Shown: piece after piece, positions 23,963 to 31,382 of the stretch | How positions within the stretch are numbered: position 1 is the stretch's first letter | How the letters are laid out: each line of letters begins with the position of its first letter | Assembly (NCBI GenBank): GCA_964535025.1 | Contig: CAZHRW010000184.1 | Location: forward strand, 1-51,737 | Direction: 5' to 3' | From: JAAYZK01 sp964535025 | GTDB lineage: Bacteria; Planctomycetota; Phycisphaerae; SM23-33; FEN-1343 | DNA: 51,737 nucleotides | Notes under the pieces: model-generated | The model's input: the letters and a program-made list of their open reading frames with translations, nothing else | The model's database searches: none | What the model was told of the DNA's origin: nothing | Made by a program: the position numbers and the translations under genes

Positions 23963-25249
23963 ATGGAGTTCAGCAGCGTCAAAGGGTTCCGGGATTTCTA
24001 TCCCGAGGACATGATCATCCGCAATCGTATCATCGACGCCTGGCGCGAGGTGTCCCTGCGCAACGGGTTCGTCGAGTACGAAGGGCCCATGCTGGAGTAC
24101 CTCGACCTCTACCGGGTCAAGAGCGGCGACGAGATCGTCGGCCAGTTGTTCAGCCTGACCGACCGCGGGGGTCGCGAGCTGGCGATCCGTCCGGAGCAGA
24201 CGCCGACGCTGGCGCGGATGGTCAACGCCCGCATCCGGTCGCTGCCGCGACCGATCAAGTGGTTCTCCATCCCCTGGTTGTGCCGTGCGGAAAACCCCCA
24301 GCGCGGGCGGGGTCGGGAGTTCTTCCAGTGGAACGTCGACGTCATCGGCTCGGACGCCGCGCTGGCCGACGCCGAATGCATCTTCACCCTGGCCGACCTG
24401 CTGGCCGAGCTGGACCTGTCACCGTCGGAGGCGCGGATCTTCCTGTCCAGCCGGTCGCTGATCACCGCGGCCCTGTCGGCGGTGGGGGTCGGGCCGTCTC
24501 GCCACGAGGCGTTGCTGCCGATTCTCGACAAGCGCGACAAGGTCCCGCCCGAGGCGTTCGCCGAACTGTGCGCCAAGGAAGGCCTCACGGCCGAGCAGGT
24601 CGGCGCGATCAGCGCCTTCCAGGACGCCGAGACGCTCGACGAGGCCGCGGCACGGCTGGACGGCAGCGACACGGTCGCCGCCGAGTGCGCGAAGCTGGCC
24701 GAGGTGATGGCGATCCTCGAGCGGATGGGGGCGGGCGACTACTGCCGCCTGGACCTGCACGTGGTCCGCGGGCTGGCCTACTACACCGGCGTGGTCTACG
24801 AGGCCTTCGACGCCGACCGCTCGATGCGGGCCCTGGCCGGCGGGGGGCGCTACGACAACCTCCTGGAGATGCTCGGCGGCCCGGCCGTCGGCGCGACGGG
24901 GTTCGGCATGGGCGACATGGTGCTGAGGGTCCTGCTGGCCGAGCGGGGCAAGCTGCCCGACACCGCCCCCGCCTGCGATTGCTACGTCGTCGATGCCGGG
25001 GCCGACCTGTTCGACGCGGCGGTCTCCGTGGCGGCGGAGCTTCGCCGCGCGGGGCTGCGGACGAACCTGTCGTACAAGCGGCAGAACCTCTCCAAGCAGC
25101 TCAAGGCGGCCTCGCGAAGCGGGGCGGCCGTGGCGGTCATCGTGGGCGCCGAGCTGGCCGCGTCGGGCGAGGTGACGGTGAAGGACCTGGCCACCGGCGA
25201 CCAGCGCCGCGTCAAACGGGCGCTCCTGGCCGCCGCATTGAAACGGTAG
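23963..25249 (+). CDS. hisS: Histidyl-tRNA synthetase
   Basis: 428 residues, class II. Motifs are GFRDFYPEDM at the N-terminus, RPEQTPTLARMV, motif 2 with FSIPWLCRAENPQRGRGREFFQWNVDVIG, and the histidine-specific RGLAYYTGVVYEAFD near 270. The C-terminal anticodon-binding domain begins near 335 (CDCYVVDAGADL). The start ATG lies 16 bases after the preceding stop without a strong ribosome-binding site, consistent with coupling. The HYExAFE gene follows at 5 bases. The length is normal. Confidence 0.94.
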   Translation: MEFSSVKGFRDFYPEDMIIRNRIIDAWREVSLRNGFVEYEGPMLEYLDLYRVKSGDEIVGQLFSLTDRGGRELAIRPEQTPTLARMVNARIRSLPRPIKWFSIPWLCRAENPQRGRGREFFQWNVDVIGSDAALADAECIFTLADLLAELDLSPSEARIFLSSRSLITAALSAVGVGPSRHEALLPILDKRDKVPPEAFAELCAKEGLTAEQVGAISAFQDAETLDEAAARLDGSDTVAAECAKLAEVMAILERMGAGDYCRLDLHVVRGLAYYTGVVYEAFDADRSMRALAGGGRYDNLLEMLGGPAVGATGFGMGDMVLRVLLAERGKLPDTAPACDCYVVDAGADLFDAAVSVAAELRRAGLRTNLSYKRQNLSKQLKAASRSGAAVAVIVGAELAASGEVTVKDLATGDQRRVKRALLAAALKR

Positions 25250-25254
25250 GGCGG

Positions 25255-25770
25255 ATGTCGCACCGGCGGGACCACTACGAGCGGGCGTTCGAGGACTACC
25301 TGCGGGGCAAGGGATGGCCTTACGTCGCCGTCGACGAGGCCCGCCGCAAGGCGTTCGCCTCCGTGGCGCTGAAGAACTTCGACTACGTCGTCTACTCGAC
25401 CGTCGGGCCGAACCTGCTGGTGGACGTCAAGGGCCGCAAGTTCCCCAACACCGCCGGCGGGCGGCGGCGGGGGCGGGCGTTCGAGAACTGGGTCACCCGC
25501 GACGACCTGGAGGGCCTGCGGCAGTGGGAATCGATCTTCGGCGACGGGTTCCGGGCGGTGCTGGTGTTCGCCTACTGGCTGGGCGGCCCGCCGTCGACGG
25601 CCCCGCTGGAGGAGGTGCACGTGTTCGGCGGGCGCCATTACGTCTTTGCGGCCATCGGGTTGGATCGCTACGTCGCCGCCGCCCGCCCACGCAGCGCCCG
25701 GTGGGGCACGCTGACGGTCCCCACCGAGCCGTTCCGCCGATCGATCCGGGACGTCGCGACGTTGTTGTGA
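25255..25770 (+). CDS. HYExAFE family protein, nuclease-fold-like
   Basis: 171 residues. The N-terminal HYERAFEDYL (residues 6-15) is the name-giving motif of a family I recall as restricted mostly to planctomycetes. FDYVVYSTVGPNLLVDVKGRKF (about 43-64) has the D...DVKGR pattern of PD-(D/E)xK nuclease folds, with Asp and Lys placed as in restriction-endonuclease-like proteins. No membrane segments. It is co-transcribed with hisS at a 5-base gap. A role in nucleic acid cleavage or binding is an inference; no function is established. Confidence 0.75.
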   Translation: MSHRRDHYERAFEDYLRGKGWPYVAVDEARRKAFASVALKNFDYVVYSTVGPNLLVDVKGRKFPNTAGGRRRGRAFENWVTRDDLEGLRQWESIFGDGFRAVLVFAYWLGGPPSTAPLEEVHVFGGRHYVFAAIGLDRYVAAARPRSARWGTLTVPTEPFRRSIRDVATLL

Positions 25771-25788
25771 GCGAAGGACGAGCAAACC

Positions 25789-25816
25789 TTGAACCGCGCC
25801 CGGCGGCGCGTATAAT
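25789..25816 (+). promoter_or_regulatory. Sigma-70-type promoter of the small exported protein gene
   Basis: TTGAAC at 25789-25794 and TATAAT at 25811-25816, spacer 16. The next ATG is at 25824, only 7 bases after the -10, so the transcript probably starts at or next to the start codon (leaderless). Confidence 0.7.
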
Positions 25817-25823
25817 CAGAGGT

Positions 25824-26027
25824 ATGAACATGACTTGGAAATGGTGTGCGTGGGTGTTGACGATCGCGGCCTCTTGCGGTGCGGCCCTGGCGGCCGGCGA
25901 CGGGTTCGAGGGCGGACCCGTGACCGATCCGAAGGGCGGCTGGATCAAGTGGGTGGTCGTGGCCGTCTTCCTGGTCGGCGTCGGCGCCATCGCGTTCAAG
26001 AACCCCAAACGAACGCACCTGGGCTGA
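25824..26027 (+). CDS. Small exported single-pass membrane protein
   Basis: 67 residues. An N-terminal signal-like hydrophobic stretch (WCAWVLTIAASCGAALAAG) is followed by a short Gly/Pro-rich linker and one transmembrane helix (WIKWVVVAVFLVGVGAIAF) with a basic tail (KNPKRTHLG). ATG 25824 or 25830 could be the start; both are leaderless-like. Function unknown. It lies at the head of three small genes on the same strand. Confidence 0.65.
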   Translation: MNMTWKWCAWVLTIAASCGAALAAGDGFEGGPVTDPKGGWIKWVVVAVFLVGVGAIAFKNPKRTHLG

Positions 26028-26085
26028 CACCACCGCCGCGGGGATGGACCGCCCATGGGGGCATCCTCCCCCAGGAGAGCAAAAC

Positions 26086-26400
26086 ATGAAGAAACTGATC
26101 ATCACGGCGCTGGTCGGGGTGAACCTGGCGCTGACGGCGATCCTGGCGTTCCACGTCACCGCCGAGCCCGCCCTGGCGCAGACGCAGCGGGGGCGGAGCA
26201 ACTACACCCTGGCGTCGGTTCGTCGCTCGGACAACCGCGACGTGCTGTTCGTCCTGGACAACAACACCGGGATGCTGTTCGGCGTGTGGGCCGATACGTC
26301 CCGCCGGGATGCGGAGTTTACCTACCTGGGCCCGCGCGACGTGGCAAGGGATTTCGCCTACGGGGCCGGCGCTGAACGGACGCAGGGAGGTGAACAATGA
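26086..26400 (+). CDS. Small exported protein, paralogue of the next gene
   Basis: 104 residues. N-terminal membrane anchor or signal (MKKLIITALVGVNLALTAILAFHV) with a following Ala-Gln cleavage-like site. The soluble part contains NYTLASVRRSDNRDVLFVLDNNTGMLFGVW, which aligns with RYTMIAAQVSSQQDVLYVMDHDSEQVIAYI of the next protein. The strand pattern suggests one small beta-sheet domain. AGGAGAG precedes the ATG by 7 bases. Its stop overlaps the next start as ATGA. Function unknown. Confidence 0.75.
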   Translation: MKKLIITALVGVNLALTAILAFHVTAEPALAQTQRGRSNYTLASVRRSDNRDVLFVLDNNTGMLFGVWADTSRRDAEFTYLGPRDVARDFAYGAGAERTQGGEQ

Positions 26401-26723
26401 AAGACAGGCACACGATCACGATCGCCGTGCTGGCCGTCACCGCGGCGCTGCTGCTGGCCGCGGTCGTGCTGACCGGACGGCCCCAACCGGCCGCGGCCGC
26501 CCAGGCCCAGAGCCTGGGCAGCCGGTACACGATGATCGCCGCCCAGGTCTCCTCCCAGCAGGACGTCCTCTACGTGATGGACCACGACAGCGAACAGGTG
26601 ATCGCCTACATCCCGGAGCGAAACCTCCGCAGCAGGGACATCCTCGTCGTCGGCAGCCGCCCGATCGACCTGGCGGCCCTGGTGGAGGCGGCCCAGCAAC
26701 AGCTCCGAACGCCCCGGCGGTGA
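26397..26723 (+). CDS. Small exported protein, tandem paralogue
   Basis: 108 residues. Signal-anchor TITIAVLAVTAALLLAAVVL, an Ala/Gln-rich linker, then the shared domain described for the preceding gene, and an Arg-rich C-terminus (LRTPRR). The ATG overlaps the previous stop and has a strong GGGAGGTGA ribosome-binding site. The two genes are diverged duplicates that are co-translated, so their products may work together on the outer face of the inner membrane. Function unknown. Confidence 0.75.
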   Translation: MKDRHTITIAVLAVTAALLLAAVVLTGRPQPAAAAQAQSLGSRYTMIAAQVSSQQDVLYVMDHDSEQVIAYIPERNLRSRDILVVGSRPIDLAALVEAAQQQLRTPRR

Positions 26724-26734
26724 GAACGGCAGGC

Positions 26735-26820
26735 AGAACGGCAGGCTGTAGGCTGTAGACTGTAGGAACGGCAACAGCGACGGCAACGGCGACGGCAACG
26801 GCGACGGCGACGGCAATGAC
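26735..26820. repeat. Short-word tandem repeats between the small exported genes and bioB
   Basis: Three kinds of short repeats abut: two copies of GAACGGCAG, three of CTGTAG(G/A), then a run of alternating GGCAAC and GGCGAC hexamers (26770-26818). No gene is supported here. The same GGCAAC word, reversed, occurs at 35582-35610 before tyrS. Confidence 0.6.
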
Positions 26821-26868
26821 AGCGGCATTGGGAGTGTGGTGCGACAAGCCTGCCGTCCGGCGAGCGCG

Positions 26869-27849
26869 ATGATGGAGCATGCCAGCGGCCATGCGGCGCG
26901 TGGGGGGCGCGAGGAGGCGATGGGGTGGGTCCGGGCGGACCTGGACGACCTGCTCGCCCGCGCGTGGCGGGTGCGACAGGCGACGTTCGGCCGCGACGTG
27001 GCCTTCTGTTCCATCGCCGCCGGCAAGATCGGCGCATGCAGCGAAGACTGCAAGTGGTGCGCCCAGTCGGCCCGCTGGGCGACCGCCGTCGACCGCACGC
27101 CCCGGCGCAGCGAACCCGAAACACTCGTCGCCGCCGCCGGCCTTGCCGGCGCGCGGGGCGTCGGGCGGCTGGGGATCGTTAATTCGGGACGGGCGCCGGC
27201 CGAGGCCGACCTGGCCGTCGTCGAGGCGGCGGCGGGGCGGCTGAAGGGGGCTGGCGTCGAACTGTGCGCCTCGCTCGGCGCGGTCGACGTCGCGACGGCC
27301 CGCCGGCTCAAGGCCGCGGGCGTCCGGCGGTACCACCACAACCTCGAAACCTCCCGCCGTTTCTACGGGACGATGGTCACCACCCACACCTGGGACGATC
27401 GCCTCGCGGCGCTGGCCGCCGCCCGGGCCGCGGGGCTGCGCCTCTGCAGCGGCGGGCTGTTCGGCCTCGGCGAAACCTGGGCCGACCGGATCGACCTGGC
27501 GATCACCCTCCGCGACACCGTCCGCCCCGATTCGGTCCCGCTGAACTTCCTCCAACCGATCCCCGGCACGCCCCTGGCCGGCGCGCCCCGCCTGACGGCC
27601 GCCGAGTGCCTGCGGATCATCGCCGTCTTCCGCCTGCTGATGCCCGAGATGGACCTCCGCGTCGCCGGCGGCCGCGAGGCGAATCTGGGCGCCCTGCAGG
27701 ATCGCATCTTCCACGCCGGGGCCACCGGCGTGATGGTCGGCGACTACCTCACCACGCGCGGCCGCGCGTTCGAGGCCGATCTGCAAATGGTGACCGATCT
27801 TGGCCTGCGGCTGGTGGGGGGGGTCGACGGCGGCTCCCGCCGGCCATGA
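26869..27849 (+). CDS. bioB: Biotin synthase
   Basis: Radical-SAM enzyme that inserts sulfur into dethiobiotin, last step of biotin synthesis. The [4Fe-4S] site is CSEDCKWC within GACSEDCKWCAQSAR. Further family motifs are YHHNLETSRRFYG (a cluster Cys position of typical BioB is not obvious here), CSGGLFGLGETW, PLNFLQPIPGTPL and RVAGGREANLG. The start is uncertain: ATG 26869 gives 326 residues, close to the family norm; GTG 26836 and ATG 26920 are alternatives, the last with AGGAGG only 2 bases away. The stop overlaps the ketoacyl synthase start as ATGA, so the two proteins are made together. Confidence 0.87.
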   Translation: MMEHASGHAARGGREEAMGWVRADLDDLLARAWRVRQATFGRDVAFCSIAAGKIGACSEDCKWCAQSARWATAVDRTPRRSEPETLVAAAGLAGARGVGRLGIVNSGRAPAEADLAVVEAAAGRLKGAGVELCASLGAVDVATARRLKAAGVRRYHHNLETSRRFYGTMVTTHTWDDRLAALAAARAAGLRLCSGGLFGLGETWADRIDLAITLRDTVRPDSVPLNFLQPIPGTPLAGAPRLTAAECLRIIAVFRLLMPEMDLRVAGGREANLGALQDRIFHAGATGVMVGDYLTTRGRAFEADLQMVTDLGLRLVGGVDGGSRRP

Positions 27850-29060
27850 GCGCGGCGCGGATCACGGGACTGTCGCTCATTTCCCCCGCCGGCCGGACGG
27901 CCGAGGCGAACGTCCGCGCCTGGCGCGACGGCCGCGCCGCCGGCGCCGACGCCGGGCTCGCCACGCCGATGGACCGCGTCCCGCTGGCGCGACTGCCCGA
28001 CAGCGACGACCTCCGCGCCGCCGAGGCGCGGTGGGGCGACCGCGCTGCGGCGCTGGCGGTCCTGGCCGCCGAGGACGCCCTGGCGTCGGCGGGGCTGGAC
28101 GACGCGTGGATGCGGCGGGGCGGCTCGTGCGTGGTCGTCGGCACCAGCAAGGGCGGCGTCCTGACGGCCCTGGCGGCGGCCGATGCGGTGCGGCGCGGGG
28201 ACCGCCCCGCGGCGGCGAGGCTGTGGCCGTGGGGAACCCCCGGCGGGGCGGCCACGGCGCTGCTGGGGCGCTACCGCCCCGGCGGGACCGTCCACACGGT
28301 CGCCGCGGCCTGCGCGACGGGCCTGGCGGCCTTGGCCCGGGCCGCGGCGCTGCTGGCCGAGGGGGCTGCCGACACCGTCCTGGTCGTGGCGACCGACGCG
28401 TCGATCCATCCGCTGTTCATCGGCGCGTTCTGGACGATGGGGGCCCTGGCGCGGTGGGAGCGGACCCCCGCCGACGCCTGCCGTCCGTTCTCGGCCGATC
28501 GCGAGGGATTCGTGCTCTCCGAAGGCGCCGCCGCCGTCGTCCTGCAGCGGGCCGGCGCGTGCGCCGCCACGGCGACCGACCCGGTTGTCACCATCGCCGG
28601 CGCCGCCGTCGGCAGCCAGGGCGGCCACCTCGTCCGCCCGAGCGCCTCGCCGGCGGCGCTGGCCGAGGTGATCCGCCTGGCCTGCGATCGGGGCCGCTGG
28701 GCGGACGGCCGGGTCGACCTGATCCACGCGCACGGCACGGGGACGCCGGCGGGCGACCGCGCCGAGACCGCCGCCATCCGACGCGCCCTGCCGGCGGCGG
28801 CCGACCGGGCCGTCGTCGTCTCGACCAAGCCGGTCACCGGCCACCTGCTCGGCGCCGCCGGTCTCGCCCAGGCCGTCCTGACCGTCCGGGCCATGCAGAC
28901 CGGCCTGATCCCGCGGGCGATCAACTACCGACGGCCCGACCCCGCCTGCGACCTCGACTACAACACCGACGGCCCCCGCCGGATCGCCGTCACCCGCGCC
29001 CTGTGCACCGCCAGCGGCTTCGGCGGCGCCTGCGCGGCGGTGGCGCTGGGCGTGGACTGA
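27846..29060 (+). CDS. Beta-ketoacyl-ACP synthase (FabF-like)
   Basis: 404 residues with the thiolase fold. The catalytic triad is visible: Cys156 in VAAACATGLAAL, His296 in DLIHAHGTGTPAGD and His333 in TGHLLGAAG. These Cys-His-His residues and the length fit KAS II (FabF). Translational coupling to bioB suggests a role in making the pimeloyl chain for biotin, or another dedicated acyl chain, rather than housekeeping lipid synthesis; this is inference. No acyl carrier protein gene lies nearby. It could also be a KAS in a secondary pathway. Confidence 0.85.
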   Translation: MSAARITGLSLISPAGRTAEANVRAWRDGRAAGADAGLATPMDRVPLARLPDSDDLRAAEARWGDRAAALAVLAAEDALASAGLDDAWMRRGGSCVVVGTSKGGVLTALAAADAVRRGDRPAAARLWPWGTPGGAATALLGRYRPGGTVHTVAAACATGLAALARAAALLAEGAADTVLVVATDASIHPLFIGAFWTMGALARWERTPADACRPFSADREGFVLSEGAAAVVLQRAGACAATATDPVVTIAGAAVGSQGGHLVRPSASPAALAEVIRLACDRGRWADGRVDLIHAHGTGTPAGDRAETAAIRRALPAAADRAVVVSTKPVTGHLLGAAGLAQAVLTVRAMQTGLIPRAINYRRPDPACDLDYNTDGPRRIAVTRALCTASGFGGACAAVALGVD

Positions 29061-29084
29061 TGTTCGCCGTGCCGTGCCTGGCGT

Positions 29085-29160
29085 TTGTCCACAGTTCGTC
29101 CACATGTTGAAACCCGAGTTGTCCACATCGGCGGTTGTGGTGCGTAATCCCTTGTAAACA
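29085..29160 (+). promoter_or_regulatory. Cluster of DnaA-box-like 9-mers
   Basis: TTGTCCACA at 29085-29093 and 29119-29127, TCGTCCACA at 29096-29104 and a weaker TTGTAAACA at 29152-29160, all on the same strand. Box-to-box distances are 11, 23 and 33 bases, near whole helical turns. The rest of the 297-base gene-free stretch 29061-29357 is AT-richer than its surroundings, especially 29200-29250. It could be a replication origin, a DnaA titration site or a DnaA-controlled promoter; no dnaA or dnaN gene lies in the window. Confidence 0.5.
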
Positions 29161-29357
29161 CGGCGTTCCCGCCGCGGCTCGGTTCGCGGAGCCCCCTGAC
29201 ATATCTTCCCATAAGATGCATTATCGGACGTTATGGAAAGTGCCGGTTTTTCCGCTCCTTGGGGCTGACATGGCGTACAATCGTGCGTATCGTTTAACGG
29301 GTGTGGTTTTTTGGGCCGCAGGCGCACGGGCATCACGGGTCGCGGCGCGAGGTGATC

Positions 29358-29798
29358 ATGGATATCCTGATGGAGTTGTCGAAGGTCCTCATCACGGAGA
29401 CCGGGGATCTGCAACTGATCGAGCTGGCCGAGCGGGACGGGACGCGGCGTTTTCCCATCCGGATCGGGATCACCGAGGCGTTGGCGATCGATCGTCGGCT
29501 CAAGGGCGTCCGTTTCGCGCGTCCGCTGACGCACGATCTGCTGGCGATGGCGATCGAGGCGCTGGGCGGCCGTCTGGACCGGATCGTCGTCAACGACCTC
29601 CGCGACGTCATGATCGGCGGTGAACCCCGCTCGACGTTCTTCGCCCAGCTTCACATCCGGCGCGACGACGAGTTGATCACCATCGACGCACGGCCCTCCG
29701 ACGCCATCGCGCTCGGCGTCGCCAGCGAAACGCCCATCTTCGTCGCCGAGCACGTCCTCGACGCCGTCACCCACGCCGGGGGCGACGACGAGGCGTAG
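29358..29798 (+). CDS. Bifunctional nuclease family protein (DUF151)
   Basis: 146 residues, cytoplasmic. MDILMELSKVLITETGDLQLIELAERDGTRRFPIRIG at the start, RPLTHDLLAMAIEALGG in the middle, and ARPSDAIALGVASETPIFVAE near the end fit the DUF151/BFN family. Known relatives include proteins with reported DNase and RNase activity. ATG 29358 is chosen because GAGGTGA lies about 8 bases upstream. A -10-like TACAAT at 29276-29281 lies upstream without a good -35. The stop is 19 bases from the end of the convergent lipoprotein gene. Confidence 0.85.
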   Translation: MDILMELSKVLITETGDLQLIELAERDGTRRFPIRIGITEALAIDRRLKGVRFARPLTHDLLAMAIEALGGRLDRIVVNDLRDVMIGGEPRSTFFAQLHIRRDDELITIDARPSDAIALGVASETPIFVAEHVLDAVTHAGGDDEA

Positions 29799-29817
29799 GG
29801 ACGGCGACTATTCGCCG

Positions 29818-31278
29818 CTATCGCCCCTCGACCCCAAAGGCCCCCAGCGGCACCCAGGTTCCGTCGCGATCGTAGTACACCGCGGCCAGTTGGCCCGGGG
29901 CCGCCAACCAGACGGCGACCGCGGGGGTGCCGAGGCGGTCGAGGCTGTGACGGACGGCGTCGGGGATGACCGACGGGGGCGCCGTGTCGGCGGGACGACC
30001 GTGGATGCACGCCACCGCGAACCGGGCGTCCTGGAGCATCCGGCCGCTGGGCTGCCAGGGGCCGTCCGCCGGCGAGGCGGGGGCGTACAAATGGGTCGTC
30101 GCGGCCCCGTCGTCGAGGAAGACCAAGCCCCCCCACGAGGCCCCCTGCCGCCGGCACCGGCGGGCCAGGGCCGCGGCGAGGTCGCCGCGCTCCAGCATGC
30201 CGCTGAGCAGGTGCAGCCGCACCAGCGCCGCCGTCGAAAGCGCCGACAGCGGCGTCGCGGCCACGGCGTCGCCGATCGGCGCGGCCGCCCGGCGGGTCTG
30301 GACGCGAAGTTGCGCATCCAGCCGCGACAGCAGCGGCTCGCGACGGCCGCGGCGCAGGGTCTCGTCGGTCAGCCCCGCCAGCAGGTGCATGTCGCGGATG
30401 GTGAAGGTGTACTCGCCCGCGGCCGTCCAGGCCTCCGCGACGGCCAGCGCGGCGTCGAGGCGGTCGCGGCGGGCGACGTAGGCTTCCACGACGGCCAGCA
30501 GTTCGTCGGCGGCCGGCAGGTAGTCGATCCGCCCCAGCGTATACTGCATCGCCTCGACAGCGACGGTTTGCGAAGGCAGCGCCGCGATGCGGCGGGCGAG
30601 CACGTCGTGGTCCAGGCGTGCCGCCAGCACCGCCAGGGCCGAGCGGCGGGCGGTGAAGTCCGGGTCGTTGAGCCCCGCCAGCAGGGCGTCCGACCACGGC
30701 CGCGCCGACAGCGTCTCGACGGTCCGCCGGAACCGCGTCTCCGTCGCCTCCTCGGACCCGTCGGCCCGCGCCCACAGGCACACCACGTCGGCCAGCCACG
30801 GGCGATGGGGATGCCGCGTCAACCAGTCCAGCAGTGCCTGCTGGAAGAGCCCGCCCTCGGCGGCGCGCAGGGCCTCCTGCACGTACGGCTCGGCGCGGGG
30901 GTCATCCTGGGAGATCAGGACCGCCAGCACCGCCCGGCGGACCGGCGCCGGCGCGCGCCCGGCGGCCAGGACGGTCGCCAGCTCCTCGAGGACCCACGGG
31001 TCCGGCCCGACCTCGTCGAGCACCACCGCCAGGCTGGCGATCCGCGCCGCCGCGTCCAGGCGTTCATCCTGGACCCGCCGGAGATTGTACAGGGCGATCT
31101 TCTCACGGCCCCACCGCTCGCGGGCGACCGGACCGGACCGCGCCAGCGCCGCCGGCGTCGTCGGCGGTTGCGCGGCGATCTCGCAGCCGCCCAGGGCCCC
31201 CAGCACCCCCACCGCCAACGCCGCGACCGCCCCACCGCGGCGATGGCCGACGGGTACCTCGACGGATCCGCGTTTCAT
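29818..31278 (-). CDS. Lipoprotein with HEAT-like helical repeats
   Basis: 486 residues. The signal ends in lipobox LGALGGC (Cys at about residue 32), so the protein is membrane-anchored by lipid. The body is an all-helical Ala/Leu/Arg-rich array (for example LNDPDFTARRSALAVLAARLDHDVLARRIAAL) suggestive of HEAT-like repeats. The last 130 residues are more beta-rich (GASWGGLVFLDDGAATTHLYAP, AVAVWLAAPGQLAAVYYDRDG). ATG 31278 has GAGG five bases upstream. Its own promoter lies just upstream. No enzymatic motif was seen; an envelope scaffold role is possible. Confidence 0.65.
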   Translation of the reverse strand: MKRGSVEVPVGHRRGGAVAALAVGVLGALGGCEIAAQPPTTPAALARSGPVARERWGREKIALYNLRRVQDERLDAAARIASLAVVLDEVGPDPWVLEELATVLAAGRAPAPVRRAVLAVLISQDDPRAEPYVQEALRAAEGGLFQQALLDWLTRHPHRPWLADVVCLWARADGSEEATETRFRRTVETLSARPWSDALLAGLNDPDFTARRSALAVLAARLDHDVLARRIAALPSQTVAVEAMQYTLGRIDYLPAADELLAVVEAYVARRDRLDAALAVAEAWTAAGEYTFTIRDMHLLAGLTDETLRRGRREPLLSRLDAQLRVQTRRAAAPIGDAVAATPLSALSTAALVRLHLLSGMLERGDLAAALARRCRRQGASWGGLVFLDDGAATTHLYAPASPADGPWQPSGRMLQDARFAVACIHGRPADTAPPSVIPDAVRHSLDRLGTPAVAVWLAAPGQLAAVYYDRDGTWVPLGAFGVEGR

Positions 31279-31332
31279 CACGGCCTCGCCCTTTCAGATC
31301 GGATCGGCGATCTCCTTCGTCCCACGGGCCGA

Positions 31333-31361
31333 ATTGTACCGACACGGCCGGCGGGCGGCAA
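31333..31361 (-). promoter_or_regulatory. Promoter of the HEAT-like lipoprotein gene
   Basis: On the minus strand TTGCCG (31361-31356) and TACAAT (31338-31333) with a 17-base spacer; the expected start is near 31326, 48 bases before the ATG. It lies between this gene and the end of the upstream surface-protein gene, so the two are separate units. Confidence 0.55.
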
Positions 31362-31382
31362 AGGGCGTTTGCGGCCGTGCCG

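Noticed and set aside
26759..26820. Hexamer run as a coding repeat or regulatory array
   Set aside because: Short, imperfect and in no supported frame; best described as a simple repeat.
29799..29818. ACGGCGACTATTCGCCG palindrome between the DUF151 and lipoprotein genes as a fused mini-copy of the dispersed element
   Set aside because: The match to the element ends is only about 7 bases on each side, too short to separate from a simple convergent-gene hairpin.
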